From positions 124,001 to 188,000 of the forward strand of contig NZ_JABBCQ020000005.1 in the NCBI RefSeq assembly GCF_012844455.2: 64,000 bases of DNA. Direction: 5' to 3'. The DNA comes from Comamonas suwonensis (GTDB lineage: Bacteria; Pseudomonadota; Gammaproteobacteria; Burkholderiales; Burkholderiaceae_C). Below the pieces are notes generated by a model, which saw only the letters and a list, made by a program, of their open reading frames with translations, was not told the DNA's origin and made no database searches. A program made the position numbers and the translations under genes. This document shows positions 24,816 to 33,190 of this stretch, piece by piece; position 1 is the stretch's first letter; every line of letters starts with the position of its first letter.

Positions 24816-25505
24816 TTAATCCTGCGTGCGCAATTCCAGCACATAGCCCATGCCGCGTACGGTGTGCAGCAGGGTCAGCTCAAACGGTGCATCGAGCTTG
24901 AGGCGCAGGCGGCGCACGGCGACTTCGACCACATTGGTTTCGCTGTCAAAGTTCATGTCCCAGACCTGCGATGCCAGCTCGGTGCGCGACAGCACCTCGC
25001 CCTGTCTGCGCAGCAGCAGACTCAGCAGGTTGAACTCTTTGGCCGTCAGATCCAGCCGCTGTCCGGCGCGGGTGGCGCGGTGGCGTAGAAGGTCCAACTC
25101 CAGATCGGCCATGCGCAGCACTGTGGCTTCGGGCGTGGCTTGCGTCTGCAGGCCCCGGCGCAGCAGCACATGGATGCGGGCCACCAGTTCAGAGAAGGCA
25201 AAGGGCTTGACCAGATAGTCGTCGGCACCGCCCTGCAGGCCTTTGACGCGGTCTTCCACCTGCGCGCGAGCCGTGAGCATGAGCACGGGCGTCTGCCGTG
25301 ACAGGCGCAGTGCAGCCAGCACGGCGAGGCCGTCGATGCCGGGCAGCATGCCATCCAGAATGATGAGGTCATAAGGCTGCTCGGTCGCCAGGTGCAGGCC
25401 GTCAATACCGTTGTGGACGGTATCGACCACAAAGCCTTCCTCGCTCAGTCCTTTTTGCAGGTACTCGGCGAGCTTGGTTTCGTCTTCAATGACTAGAAGC
25501 TTCAT
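24816..25505 (-). CDS. Heavy-metal response regulator, OmpR family (CusR/CopR type)
   Basis: 229 residues. The receiver domain has the acidic pair in [12 protein letters not shown], the phospho-acceptor D51 in [13 protein letters not shown], and the conserved Lys in [16 protein letters not shown]. The winged-helix DNA-binding domain has [20 protein letters not shown] and [20 protein letters not shown], the recognition-helix sequence of the CusR/CopR/CzcR group. A perfect 28-bp palindrome of the CusR-box type lies between its start and the efflux operon, so it probably activates czcCBA and its own gene in response to metal sensed by the kinase. Confidence 0.93.
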   Translation of the reverse strand: MKLLVIEDETKLAEYLQKGLSEEGFVVDTVHNGIDGLHLATEQPYDLIILDGMLPGIDGLAVLAALRLSRQTPVLMLTARAQVEDRVKGLQGGADDYLVKPFAFSELVARIHVLLRRGLQTQATPEATVLRMADLELDLLRHRATRAGQRLDLTAKEFNLLSLLLRRQGEVLSRTELASQVWDMNFDSETNVVEVAVRRLRLKLDAPFELTLLHTVRGMGYVLELRTQD

Positions 25506-25535
25506 GGCACAGATTGTCGAGCAAGTCGGCAAGCC

Positions 25536-25563
25536 CTGAAGATGACAAATTTGTCATCTTCAG
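25536..25563. promoter_or_regulatory. Metal-responsive palindromic operator (CusR/CopR-box type)
   Basis: The palindrome CTGAAGATGACAAA / TTTGTCATCTTCAG is perfect over 28 bp. Its core TGACAAATTTGTCA fits the CusR-box pattern TGACAANNTTGTCA. It lies 30 bp before the regulator start and 90 bp before the czcC-like start. Confidence 0.9.
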
Positions 25564-25653
25564 GACAGTGCTCTGTCGGGGCTGGCGCGCTAGATTCGCC
25601 CAGCCTGCAAAGGTCTGCCAACGGGAGGGCAGTCTTGCAGACGGAGTATCACC

Positions 25654-26913
25654 ATGACATTCATTACCAAGGCAGCCGCAGTGCTGCTGGGCGGCGGGCT
25701 GAGCCTGCTAGCACCCTTGGGCTGGGCGCAGCAGGCGCCAGCCATTGCGGCCACGCCGACCCCTATGAGCTTGCAGGCCGCACTGGCTCTGGCCATGGAG
25801 CACAACCCCAGTCTGCGTGCCGCTGCGCAAGCCGTGGCCGCCAGCGAAGGCGCCGTCGTTCAAAGCCGGGCGCGACCTAATCCGGAGCTGGCCTATTCTC
25901 AGGAAGACACGCGACGCGAAACCCGCTCCATGACGCTGCAGTGGAACCAGCCCATAGAAATCGGCGGCAAGCGCGCTGCACGGATGAAGGCTGCCGAGCA
26001 TGGCCGCGATCTGGTGCAGGCCGAGCTGGATGCCACCCGCGCCGGTCTGCGTGCCGATGTGCGTGCCGCCTTTGCCAAGGTGCTGGCCGGGCAGCAGCGC
26101 GTGCAGCTGCATGAGAAAACTCTGGAGATTGCCAGCAACGCCCGCGATGCCGCCGCCAAGCGTGTGCAGGCCGGCAAGATTGCTCCGCTGGAAGAAACCA
26201 AGGCCCGTGTGGCCGAGAGCAGCGCCCAGCTGGCGCTGGCGCAAGCCCAGTCGGGCCTGCGTGTGGCCCGCCAGCAACTGGCGCTGCTGTGGGGTGCACA
26301 GCCCGCATCCATGGGGCGCGCCGTGGGCGAACTGGGAGATTTGCCCAGCTTGCCAGATAGCCGTGCCATGCTAGAAAAACTGGAGCATTCACCTCAGATG
26401 CTGCGCGCGCAGCAGGCTGTTTTGCAGGCAAAGTCGGTGGCCGAGCTGGAGCGCGCCAAGCGCCTGCCTGATCCCACCGTGAGTCTGGGTATGAAGCGCG
26501 CGCAGGAAGTGGGGCGCAATCAGCTGGTGGTCGGTATCTCGGTGCCGCTGCCGATTCTGGACAGCAACCGTGGCAACCAGCTGCAGGCGCTGCGGCTGGC
26601 GGACAAAGCGGAAGACGAGTTGCTGGCCACGCGCCAGCAGCTGAACGCGCAGCTGCAACAGCAACTGGAGCTGCTGCAAACCAGCCGCGCACAGGCGCTG
26701 CAACTGGCGCAGCAGGTGTTGCCAGCGGCAGAGTCCGCTTACGAGGTCTCTGCCAAGGGCTTTGCGCTGGGCAAATTCAGCTATCTGGAAGTGCTGGATG
26801 CGCAGCGCACGCTGGCCGATGCGCGCAGCCTGTATCTGGAGCAGCTGGTCGCCACCCATCAGGCGGCTGCCGACATCACCCGTCAGCTGGGCGATGTGCC
26901 CGGTCTTGAATAA
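25654..26913 (+). CDS. czcC: Outer-membrane efflux protein, TolC family (CzcC/CusC type)
   Basis: 419 residues. The signal peptide is MTFITKAAAVLLGGGLSLLA, cleaved near GWAQQ. Two outer-membrane-efflux repeats follow: PNPELAYSQEDTRRETRSMT with QWNQPIEIGGKRAARM in the first, LPDPTVSLGMKRAQEVGRNQ with VVGISVPLPILDSNRGNQ in the second. Long alpha-helical stretches would form the periplasmic barrel of a trimeric duct. There is no N-terminal lipobox Cys, unlike CusC; this is closer to CzcC. It is the first gene of a three-gene efflux operon (13 bp before the adaptor), behind the metal-responsive palindrome. Confidence 0.92.
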   Translation: MTFITKAAAVLLGGGLSLLAPLGWAQQAPAIAATPTPMSLQAALALAMEHNPSLRAAAQAVAASEGAVVQSRARPNPELAYSQEDTRRETRSMTLQWNQPIEIGGKRAARMKAAEHGRDLVQAELDATRAGLRADVRAAFAKVLAGQQRVQLHEKTLEIASNARDAAAKRVQAGKIAPLEETKARVAESSAQLALAQAQSGLRVARQQLALLWGAQPASMGRAVGELGDLPSLPDSRAMLEKLEHSPQMLRAQQAVLQAKSVAELERAKRLPDPTVSLGMKRAQEVGRNQLVVGISVPLPILDSNRGNQLQALRLADKAEDELLATRQQLNAQLQQQLELLQTSRAQALQLAQQVLPAAESAYEVSAKGFALGKFSYLEVLDAQRTLADARSLYLEQLVATHQAAADITRQLGDVPGLE

Positions 26914-26926
26914 ATAGTCACCACCC

Positions 26927-28243
26927 ATGAACGCACAACCCACCACATCGCGCCGCACGGCGATTGCCATTGCCGCCATTCTGGCGCTGGGCGCGGCCGC
27001 CGCTTTTTTCATTGTTCGCGGCACGGAACCTGCCGCTGCGGGCGCTGACAGCCACTCCCATGCAGGCGAAAAAAAATCGTCAGATGCGCATTCGCATGGC
27101 AAAGATGAAGCGCATGACGACCATGACCAGGGTCATGAAAAGCCCGCTGCAGAAGGTGAGAAAGATCACGATCATGATCACGCCAAAGAAGGCGGAGAAG
27201 AGCATGAAGAAGGCGTGCTCCAGCTCGATGCCGCTCGCGCCAAGGTGGCCGGTGTCACGCTGGCCGAAGCAGGTGCTGCCAGCATCGGCAGCACGCTGCA
27301 ATTGCCGGGTGAAATTCGCTTCAACGAAGACAAGACCGCCCACGTCGTGCCGCGCGTGGCGGGTGTGGCCGAGAGCGTGGCCGCCAATCTGGGGCAGGTG
27401 GTAAAAAAAGGGCAGTTGCTGGCCATCTTGACCAGCCCCACAGTGTCCGAGCAGCGCAGCGAGTTGATGGCTTCGCAAAAACGACTGGGTCTGGCGCGCA
27501 CCACGTATCAGCGTGAAAAACAGCTGTGGCAGGAAAAAATCTCGGCCGAGCAGGATTATCTGCAGGCCCAGCAGGCGCTGCGTGAAGCCGAAATTGCCGC
27601 GGCCAATGCCCAGCAAAAGCTGGCTGCCATTGGCGCTGGCGTGGCCTCTGGCGGCGCGCTGAACCGCTTTGAGCTGCGGGCACCGTTTGATGGCGTGGTG
27701 GTGGAAAAGCATTTGTCCGTGGGCGAAGCCGTGCAGGACAGCACGGCGGTGTTCACCATCTCCGATTTGCGCTCCGTTTGGGCCGAGATGAAGGTGGCCG
27801 CATCTGACTTGCCATTTGTGCGCGTGGGCGAAAAGGCCACGGTGCATGCCACGGCTTTTGAATCCAAGGGCACGGGTACGGTGGCCTATGTGGGAGCGTT
27901 GATTGGCCAGGAGACACGCACGGCCCCCGCGCGCATCACGCTGGATAACCCAGACGGCATCTGGCGTCCGGGTCTGTTTGTGAATGTGGATTTGACGGCA
28001 TCCAGCCAGAAGGCGGCGGTGACGGTGAACAGCGCAGCCATTCAGAAAATGGAGGGCGAAAAAACCGTGGTGTTTGTGCCGGTGCAAGGGGGCTTCAAGG
28101 CGCAAAGCGTGAAGCTGGGCAAGGCCGACAGCCAGAACACTGAAGTGCTGCAGGGCCTGAGCGCAGGCCAGCGCTATGTGGTGGGCGGCAGCTTTGTGCT
28201 GAAGTCTGAGCTGGGCAAAGCCAGTGCTGAACACGTTCATTGA
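26927..28243 (+). CDS. czcB: Metal efflux RND periplasmic adaptor (CzcB type) with His/Asp-rich N-terminus
   Basis: 438 residues. One membrane anchor or signal (TAIAIAAILALGAAAAFFIV) is followed by a strongly charged segment, residues 45-95, with repeated DSHSH, DAHSH, DDHDQGH and DHDHDH clusters that should bind divalent metal. Then come barrel-sandwich, helical hairpin and beta-barrel domains: VPRVAGVAESVAANLGQVVK, then LRAPFDGVVVEKHLSVGEAV and VWAEMKVAASDLPFVRVGEK. The protein bridges the inner-membrane pump and the outer-membrane duct. The start is 13 bp after the czcC stop, and the pump gene follows 14 bp later. Confidence 0.93.
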   Translation: MNAQPTTSRRTAIAIAAILALGAAAAFFIVRGTEPAAAGADSHSHAGEKKSSDAHSHGKDEAHDDHDQGHEKPAAEGEKDHDHDHAKEGGEEHEEGVLQLDAARAKVAGVTLAEAGAASIGSTLQLPGEIRFNEDKTAHVVPRVAGVAESVAANLGQVVKKGQLLAILTSPTVSEQRSELMASQKRLGLARTTYQREKQLWQEKISAEQDYLQAQQALREAEIAAANAQQKLAAIGAGVASGGALNRFELRAPFDGVVVEKHLSVGEAVQDSTAVFTISDLRSVWAEMKVAASDLPFVRVGEKATVHATAFESKGTGTVAYVGALIGQETRTAPARITLDNPDGIWRPGLFVNVDLTASSQKAAVTVNSAAIQKMEGEKTVVFVPVQGGFKAQSVKLGKADSQNTEVLQGLSAGQRYVVGGSFVLKSELGKASAEHVH

Positions 28244-28257
28244 CAGGGTGATTCTTC

Positions 28258-31200
28258 ATGTTTGAACGCATCATCCGTTTCGCCATTGTCCAACGCTGGC
28301 TGGTCATGCTGGCCACCATCGCGCTGATCGGTCTTGGCATCTACAACTACCAGCGCCTGTCCATTGATGCCGTGCCGGACATTACCAATGTGCAGGTGCA
28401 GATCAATACCTCGTCGCCCGGCTATTCGCCGCTGGAGACCGAGCAGCGCGTGACCTTCCCCATCGAGACCGCCATGGCGGGCCTGCCGCACCTGGAGCAG
28501 ACGCGATCGCTGTCGCGCTATGGCTTGTCGCAGGTCACCGTGGTCTTCAAGGATGGCACCGACATCTACTTTGCGCGCCAGCTAGTCAACGAGCGTTTGC
28601 AGCAGGCGCGGGATGCCCTGCCTGCGGGCGTGGCCCCGGCACTGGGGCCTATTTCTACCGGTTTGGGTGAGATTTATCTGTGGACGGTGGAGGCCGATGA
28701 CGGCGCCAAGAAGCCCGACGGGTCGCCCTATACCCCCATGGACTTGCGCGAGATTCAGGATTGGGTCATCAAACCCCAGCTGCGCAATGTGGCGGGGGTC
28801 ACAGAGATCAATTCCATTGGAGGCTTTGCCAAGGAATATCTGGTCGCGCCGCAGCCGCAAAAGCTGGCGGCCTATGGCTTTACGCTGGCCGATATCGTCA
28901 CGGCGCTGGAGCGCAACAACGCCAACGTGGGCGCAGGCTATATCGAGCGCCAGGGGGAGCAGTACCTGATTCGCGCACCAGGCCAGGTACGGGGCATGGC
29001 CGATATTCGTGAGGTCATTGTGGGCACGGCCCAGGGCCAGCCCATTCGCGTGCGCGATCTGGCGGATGTGGAGCTGGGGCGCGAGCTGCGCACCGGCGCT
29101 GCGACGGATAACGGGCGCGAGGTGGTGCTGGGCACTGTCTTCATGCTGATTGGCGAGAACAGCCGTGCCGTGTCGCAGGCCGTGGATGCGCGCATGCAGG
29201 AGATCAACACAAGCCTGCCGCCCGGCGTGAAGGCAGTGACTGTGTACGACCGCACGCATCTGGTGGACAAAGCCATTGCCACCGTGAAGAAGAACCTGGT
29301 CGAAGGCGCTGCGCTGGTGGTGGTCGTGCTGTTCTTGTTTTTGGGCAATCTGCGTGCGGCGCTGATTACGGCGCTGATTATTCCGCTGTCCATGCTGTTC
29401 ACCTTCACGGGCATGGTGCAAATGCGTGTCAGCGCCAATCTGATGAGTCTGGGGGCACTGGACTTCGGCATCATCATTGATGGTGCGGTGGTGATTGTGG
29501 AGAGCTGCGTGCGGCGTCTGGCTCACGCGCAGCAGGCAGCAGGCCGCTCGCTCACGCGCAGCGAGCGCTTTGAAGAAGTGTTTGCCGCCGCCAAGGAATC
29601 GCGTCGCCCATTGCTGTTTGGGCAACTGATCATCATGGTGGTGTACCTGCCCATTTTTGCGTTGACGGGCGTTGAAGGAAAAATGTTCCACCCGATGGCG
29701 CTGACGGTGGTGATTGCGCTGCTCGGGGCCATGCTGCTGTCCATCACCTTTATCCCCGCAGCGATTGCGCTGTTCATGGGCGACAAGGTTGCAGAGAAAG
29801 AAAACCGCCTCATGGTCTGGGCACGCAGTGCTTATGCGCCGGTGCTGGACAAGGTCATGCACGCACCCGCCGTGGTGTTGACGGCGGCAGGTGTGGTCGT
29901 CGCATTGAGCTTGTTGCTGGCTACGCGCATGGGTAGCGAATTTGCGCCCAACCTGAACGAGGGCGACTTTGCCGTCCAGGCGCTGCGCATACCGGGCACG
30001 AGTCTCACGCAATCGGTAGAGATGCAGATGCAACTGGAGCGCACGCTGAAAAAGGAGTTTCCGGAGATTGAGCGTGTGTTTGCGCGCACCGGAACAGCCG
30101 AGATTGCGTCTGACCCCATGCCGCCCAATATCTCGGACGGCTACATCATGCTCAAGCCCCGCGATCAGTGGCCGGATCCAGCGCGCACGCGTGATGATCT
30201 GCTGGCTGCAGTGCAAGAAGCGGTGGAGCAAATTCCGGGCAGCAACTATGAATTTTCTCAGCCGATTCAGCTGCGCTTCAACGAGCTGATTTCGGGTGTG
30301 CGCAGCGATGTGGCCGTCAAGATTTTTGGCGACGACATGCAGCAGCTGGAAAAGTCCGCGCAAAGCGTGGCTGCCATGCTGCAGAAGATTCCCGGCGCAT
30401 CCGAAGTAAAGGTGGAGCAGACCACGGGTCTGCCCATGCTCACGGTGCAGATCGACCGTGAGAAAGCCTCGCGCTATGGCCTGAATATGGGCGATGTGCA
30501 GGACGCCATCAGCACCGGCCTGGGCGGGCGTGAGGCGGGGACTGTGTTTGAGGGCGACCGCCGCTTTGCCATTCAGGTGCGCCTGCCCGAGGCGGTGCGC
30601 AGCGATATGGATGGCATTGGCCGTCTGCCGATCGCGTTGCCGCGCGGTGGCGACGGGCGACTGGGCTTTGTGCCGCTGTCTTCCATTGCCACGGTAGAGC
30701 TGGCACCCGGCCCCAATCAGGTCAGCCGTGAGGATGGCAAGCGCCGCATCGTCGTCAGCGCCAATGTGCGTGGGCGTGATATCGGCTCGTTTGTGGCACA
30801 GGCCCAGCAAGAGCTGCAAGGCATTGCGCTGCCCGCCGGTTACTGGACACGCTGGGGTGGCACCTTCGAGAACCTCGAATCTGCTCGCAAGCGCCTGCTG
30901 ATCGTGGTGCCCGTGGCGCTGGCACTGGTTTTCACACTGCTGTTTGCCATGTTTGGCAACGTGCGTGATGGTCTTATCGTCTTCACCGGCATTCCGTTTG
31001 CTTTGACGGGCGGCATTGCCGCGCTGTGGCTGCGGGGCATTCCGCTGTCGATTTCGGCGGCCATTGGCTTTATCGCGCTGTGCGGGGTGGCCGTTCTTAA
31101 CGGGCTGGTCATGATCTCGTACATCCGTTCTCTGCGTGAGCAGGGCATGGGGGTGGAGCAGGCCGTGACCGAAGGCGCATTGACCCGCCTGCGCCCGGTG

Positions 31201-31425
31201 CTGATGACGGCGCTGGTCGCATCGCTGGGCTTTGTGCCCATGGCGATTGCGACGGGCACCGGAGCCGAGGTGCAAAGGCCGCTAGCCACGGTGGTGATTG
31301 GGGGCATTATTTCGTCCACCATCCTGACGCTTCTGGTGCTGCCGCTGCTGTATCGACTGGTTTATGGCGACAAGTCACAGCAAGGTGTAAAAGCCGACGC
31401 GGCGACGATTTTGAAGGCTGAGTGA
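28258..31425 (+). CDS. czcA: Heavy-metal efflux RND pump, CzcA type
   Basis: 1055 residues, twelve membrane helices with two large periplasmic loops. The conserved helix-4 acidic motif is D402-FGIII-D408-GAVVIV-E415, the DFGxxxDGAxxxxE pattern of zinc/cobalt/cadmium pumps; monovalent-metal CusA proteins have a different sequence here. MFERIIRFAIVQRWLVMLAT and DAVPDITNVQVQINTSSPGY are typical HME-RND openings. It uses the proton gradient to expel metal from the periplasm and cytoplasm. It is last in the operon. The exact metal range cannot be read with certainty, and the CusR-like operator points to possible copper input. Confidence 0.93.
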   Translation: MFERIIRFAIVQRWLVMLATIALIGLGIYNYQRLSIDAVPDITNVQVQINTSSPGYSPLETEQRVTFPIETAMAGLPHLEQTRSLSRYGLSQVTVVFKDGTDIYFARQLVNERLQQARDALPAGVAPALGPISTGLGEIYLWTVEADDGAKKPDGSPYTPMDLREIQDWVIKPQLRNVAGVTEINSIGGFAKEYLVAPQPQKLAAYGFTLADIVTALERNNANVGAGYIERQGEQYLIRAPGQVRGMADIREVIVGTAQGQPIRVRDLADVELGRELRTGAATDNGREVVLGTVFMLIGENSRAVSQAVDARMQEINTSLPPGVKAVTVYDRTHLVDKAIATVKKNLVEGAALVVVVLFLFLGNLRAALITALIIPLSMLFTFTGMVQMRVSANLMSLGALDFGIIIDGAVVIVESCVRRLAHAQQAAGRSLTRSERFEEVFAAAKESRRPLLFGQLIIMVVYLPIFALTGVEGKMFHPMALTVVIALLGAMLLSITFIPAAIALFMGDKVAEKENRLMVWARSAYAPVLDKVMHAPAVVLTAAGVVVALSLLLATRMGSEFAPNLNEGDFAVQALRIPGTSLTQSVEMQMQLERTLKKEFPEIERVFARTGTAEIASDPMPPNISDGYIMLKPRDQWPDPARTRDDLLAAVQEAVEQIPGSNYEFSQPIQLRFNELISGVRSDVAVKIFGDDMQQLEKSAQSVAAMLQKIPGASEVKVEQTTGLPMLTVQIDREKASRYGLNMGDVQDAISTGLGGREAGTVFEGDRRFAIQVRLPEAVRSDMDGIGRLPIALPRGGDGRLGFVPLSSIATVELAPGPNQVSREDGKRRIVVSANVRGRDIGSFVAQAQQELQGIALPAGYWTRWGGTFENLESARKRLLIVVPVALALVFTLLFAMFGNVRDGLIVFTGIPFALTGGIAALWLRGIPLSISAAIGFIALCGVAVLNGLVMISYIRSLREQGMGVEQAVTEGALTRLRPVLMTALVASLGFVPMAIATGTGAEVQRPLATVVIGGIISSTILTLLVLPLLYRLVYGDKSQQGVKADAATILKAE

Positions 31426-31459
31426 GCACTTAACATACGGGTTTTGAGAGAGCCTCGTC

Positions 31460-32800
31460 ATGCATCCATCCTCCGCCCCCACCGATCTGCAAGCCAGCAT
31501 CATTGAATCCTTGCAGAGCGCCAAGCCCACGCTGTGGGCAGGGCGGGGTGCGAAGGAGCAGTCCACCCACGACATCAGCCCGCAGCAAGTGCAGGAGGCT
31601 GTGCTGCGCTTTGAGCGTTTTGCACCTCTGTTGATGAAGCTGTTCCCGGAGTTGACAGCCTCCGGTGGCCGTATCGATTCGCCCTTGCTGCAAGTGCCGA
31701 AGATGCAGCAGGCGTTGCAATTGCCGCCAGAGGCCGGTCAGCTGTGGCTCAAGGCTGATCACAGTCTGCCGGTAGCAGGCTCCGTCAAGGCGCGTGGCGG
31801 TGTGCACGAGGTGCTGGAGTACGCCGAAAACATCGCCCTGGAGCATGGTCTGCTGGCCGATGGCGACTATCTGCTGCTGGCCTCGGATGCCGCGCGCTCC
31901 GTGTTTGCCCAGTACCAGGTGGCGGTGGGTTCTACCGGAAATCTGGGCCTGTCGATTGGCGTCATGGCTTCGGCGCTGGGCTTCAAGGCCGCAGTACACA
32001 TGTCTGCTGACGCCAAGGAGTGGAAAAAGCAGCGCCTGCGCGCCCGTGGCGTGCAAGTGGTGGAGCACACGGGTGACTACGCCATGGCCGTGGCCGCTGG
32101 CCGCGCGCTGGCCGAGCAAGACCCGCATTGCCACTTTGTGGATGATGAACATTCGCTTTCGCTGCTGCTGGGCTATGCCGCAGCTGCTCCGCATCTGGTA
32201 GCTCAGATCAAAGAAAGCAAGCGCGCTGTAGATGAAACGCACCCTTTGTTTGTCTATATCCCCTGCGGCGTGGGCGGTGCGCCGGGCGGCGTGGCGCTGG
32301 GTTTGCAGCAAGCCTTTGGGCCGCATGTGCACTGCTTTTTTGCCGAACCCGTGCAGTCGCCTTGTTTCATCGTCGAGATGCTGGCTGGCGCGTCTGCGTT
32401 GCCGGGGCTGGAGGCGCATCCTTCGGTCTATGAACTGGGCCTGAACAACCAGACTGAGGCCGATGGTCTGGCTGTACCGCGCGCATCTGAGCTGGCGGCT
32501 GATGTGGTACGCGGCTTTTTGGGCGGCGTGTTCACGGTGGAAGATGAAACCCTGTTTCGCCACCTCTACCTGCTGAAGAACAGCGAAGGCCTGAACATCG
32601 AGCCATCGGCTGCCGCAGGTTTCAGCGGCCCGCGCGAGCTGCTGCAAAGCGCCGCCGGGCAGGACTATCTGCAACGCCAGAACCTGCTGGCCCATCTGCC
32701 CAATGCCACGCATATCGTCTGGACCACGGGCGGCCTGTTTGTGCCCGATGAGGAATACGTCAAGTTTTTGCAGCGCGGCGCAGCGCTGATGGCTGCATGA
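31460..32800 (+). CDS. dsdA: D-serine dehydratase
   Basis: 446 residues, the DsdA length. This is a fold-type II PLP enzyme converting D-serine to pyruvate and ammonia in the cytoplasm. PLP lysine K110 lies in [37 protein letters not shown] binds substrate or phosphate, [18 protein letters not shown] is the glycine-rich cofactor loop, and [18 protein letters not shown] is the conserved end. Neither the regulator DsdC nor the permease DsdX is adjacent. Its stop overlaps the next gene by four bases. Confidence 0.94.
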   Translation: MHPSSAPTDLQASIIESLQSAKPTLWAGRGAKEQSTHDISPQQVQEAVLRFERFAPLLMKLFPELTASGGRIDSPLLQVPKMQQALQLPPEAGQLWLKADHSLPVAGSVKARGGVHEVLEYAENIALEHGLLADGDYLLLASDAARSVFAQYQVAVGSTGNLGLSIGVMASALGFKAAVHMSADAKEWKKQRLRARGVQVVEHTGDYAMAVAAGRALAEQDPHCHFVDDEHSLSLLLGYAAAAPHLVAQIKESKRAVDETHPLFVYIPCGVGGAPGGVALGLQQAFGPHVHCFFAEPVQSPCFIVEMLAGASALPGLEAHPSVYELGLNNQTEADGLAVPRASELAADVVRGFLGGVFTVEDETLFRHLYLLKNSEGLNIEPSAAAGFSGPRELLQSAAGQDYLQRQNLLAHLPNATHIVWTTGGLFVPDEEYVKFLQRGAALMAA

Positions 32801-33186
32801 GCGTTAACAACCACGGCCTGCCGTCTCGCGTGCCGGCGATTGCAGAAATCGGCCGACTGCTGGGCGACCCTGCCGTGGCCGATGCCGACAAGTGCGCTGC
32901 CTTGCAATTGCTGGTGCAAGACCATGCCGATCTGGATGAGGTGGAGGCGCAGTCTGCGCTTTGGGCTATTGCACAAATGGGGAATCATGAACAGGCGCAG
33001 CAGGCCTTGCTGGCCTGCGCGCCGCAGTGGCTGCACATGCATGATGCAGCTCTGCCGTTCATGGACTGCTATCAGGCCTTGTTTGGTCTGCAAAAGACCG
33101 ATGCAGCCAGCGCCGTGTTTGCACAGCTGGAAATGCTGGCCTTGCAGGACGCTGAGCTGGCAGAGCAACTGGCTCAGCTGCGTTGA
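32797..33186 (+). CDS. Hypothetical helical protein translationally coupled to dsdA
   Basis: 129 residues; its ATG overlaps the dsdA stop (ATGA). It is all-helical and alanine/leucine-rich: [20 protein letters not shown], then [40 protein letters not shown] and [20 protein letters not shown]. The periodicity resembles short HEAT or TPR-like repeats. There is no signal peptide or catalytic motif, and I do not recognise the family. The tight coupling suggests co-production with DsdA. It converges with the GlcD-like gene, with only four bases between stops. Confidence 0.72.
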   Translation: MSVNNHGLPSRVPAIAEIGRLLGDPAVADADKCAALQLLVQDHADLDEVEAQSALWAIAQMGNHEQAQQALLACAPQWLHMHDAALPFMDCYQALFGLQKTDAASAVFAQLEMLALQDAELAEQLAQLR

Positions 33187-33190
33187 AGGC

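Noticed and set aside
27080-28240. A 386-codon frame antisense to czcB
   Set aside because: It lies wholly over an unmistakable adaptor gene and shows no family motif.
28582-31275. An 897-codon open frame antisense to czcA
   Set aside because: It has no domain resemblance and an amino-acid composition typical of the reverse complement of a high-GC gene.
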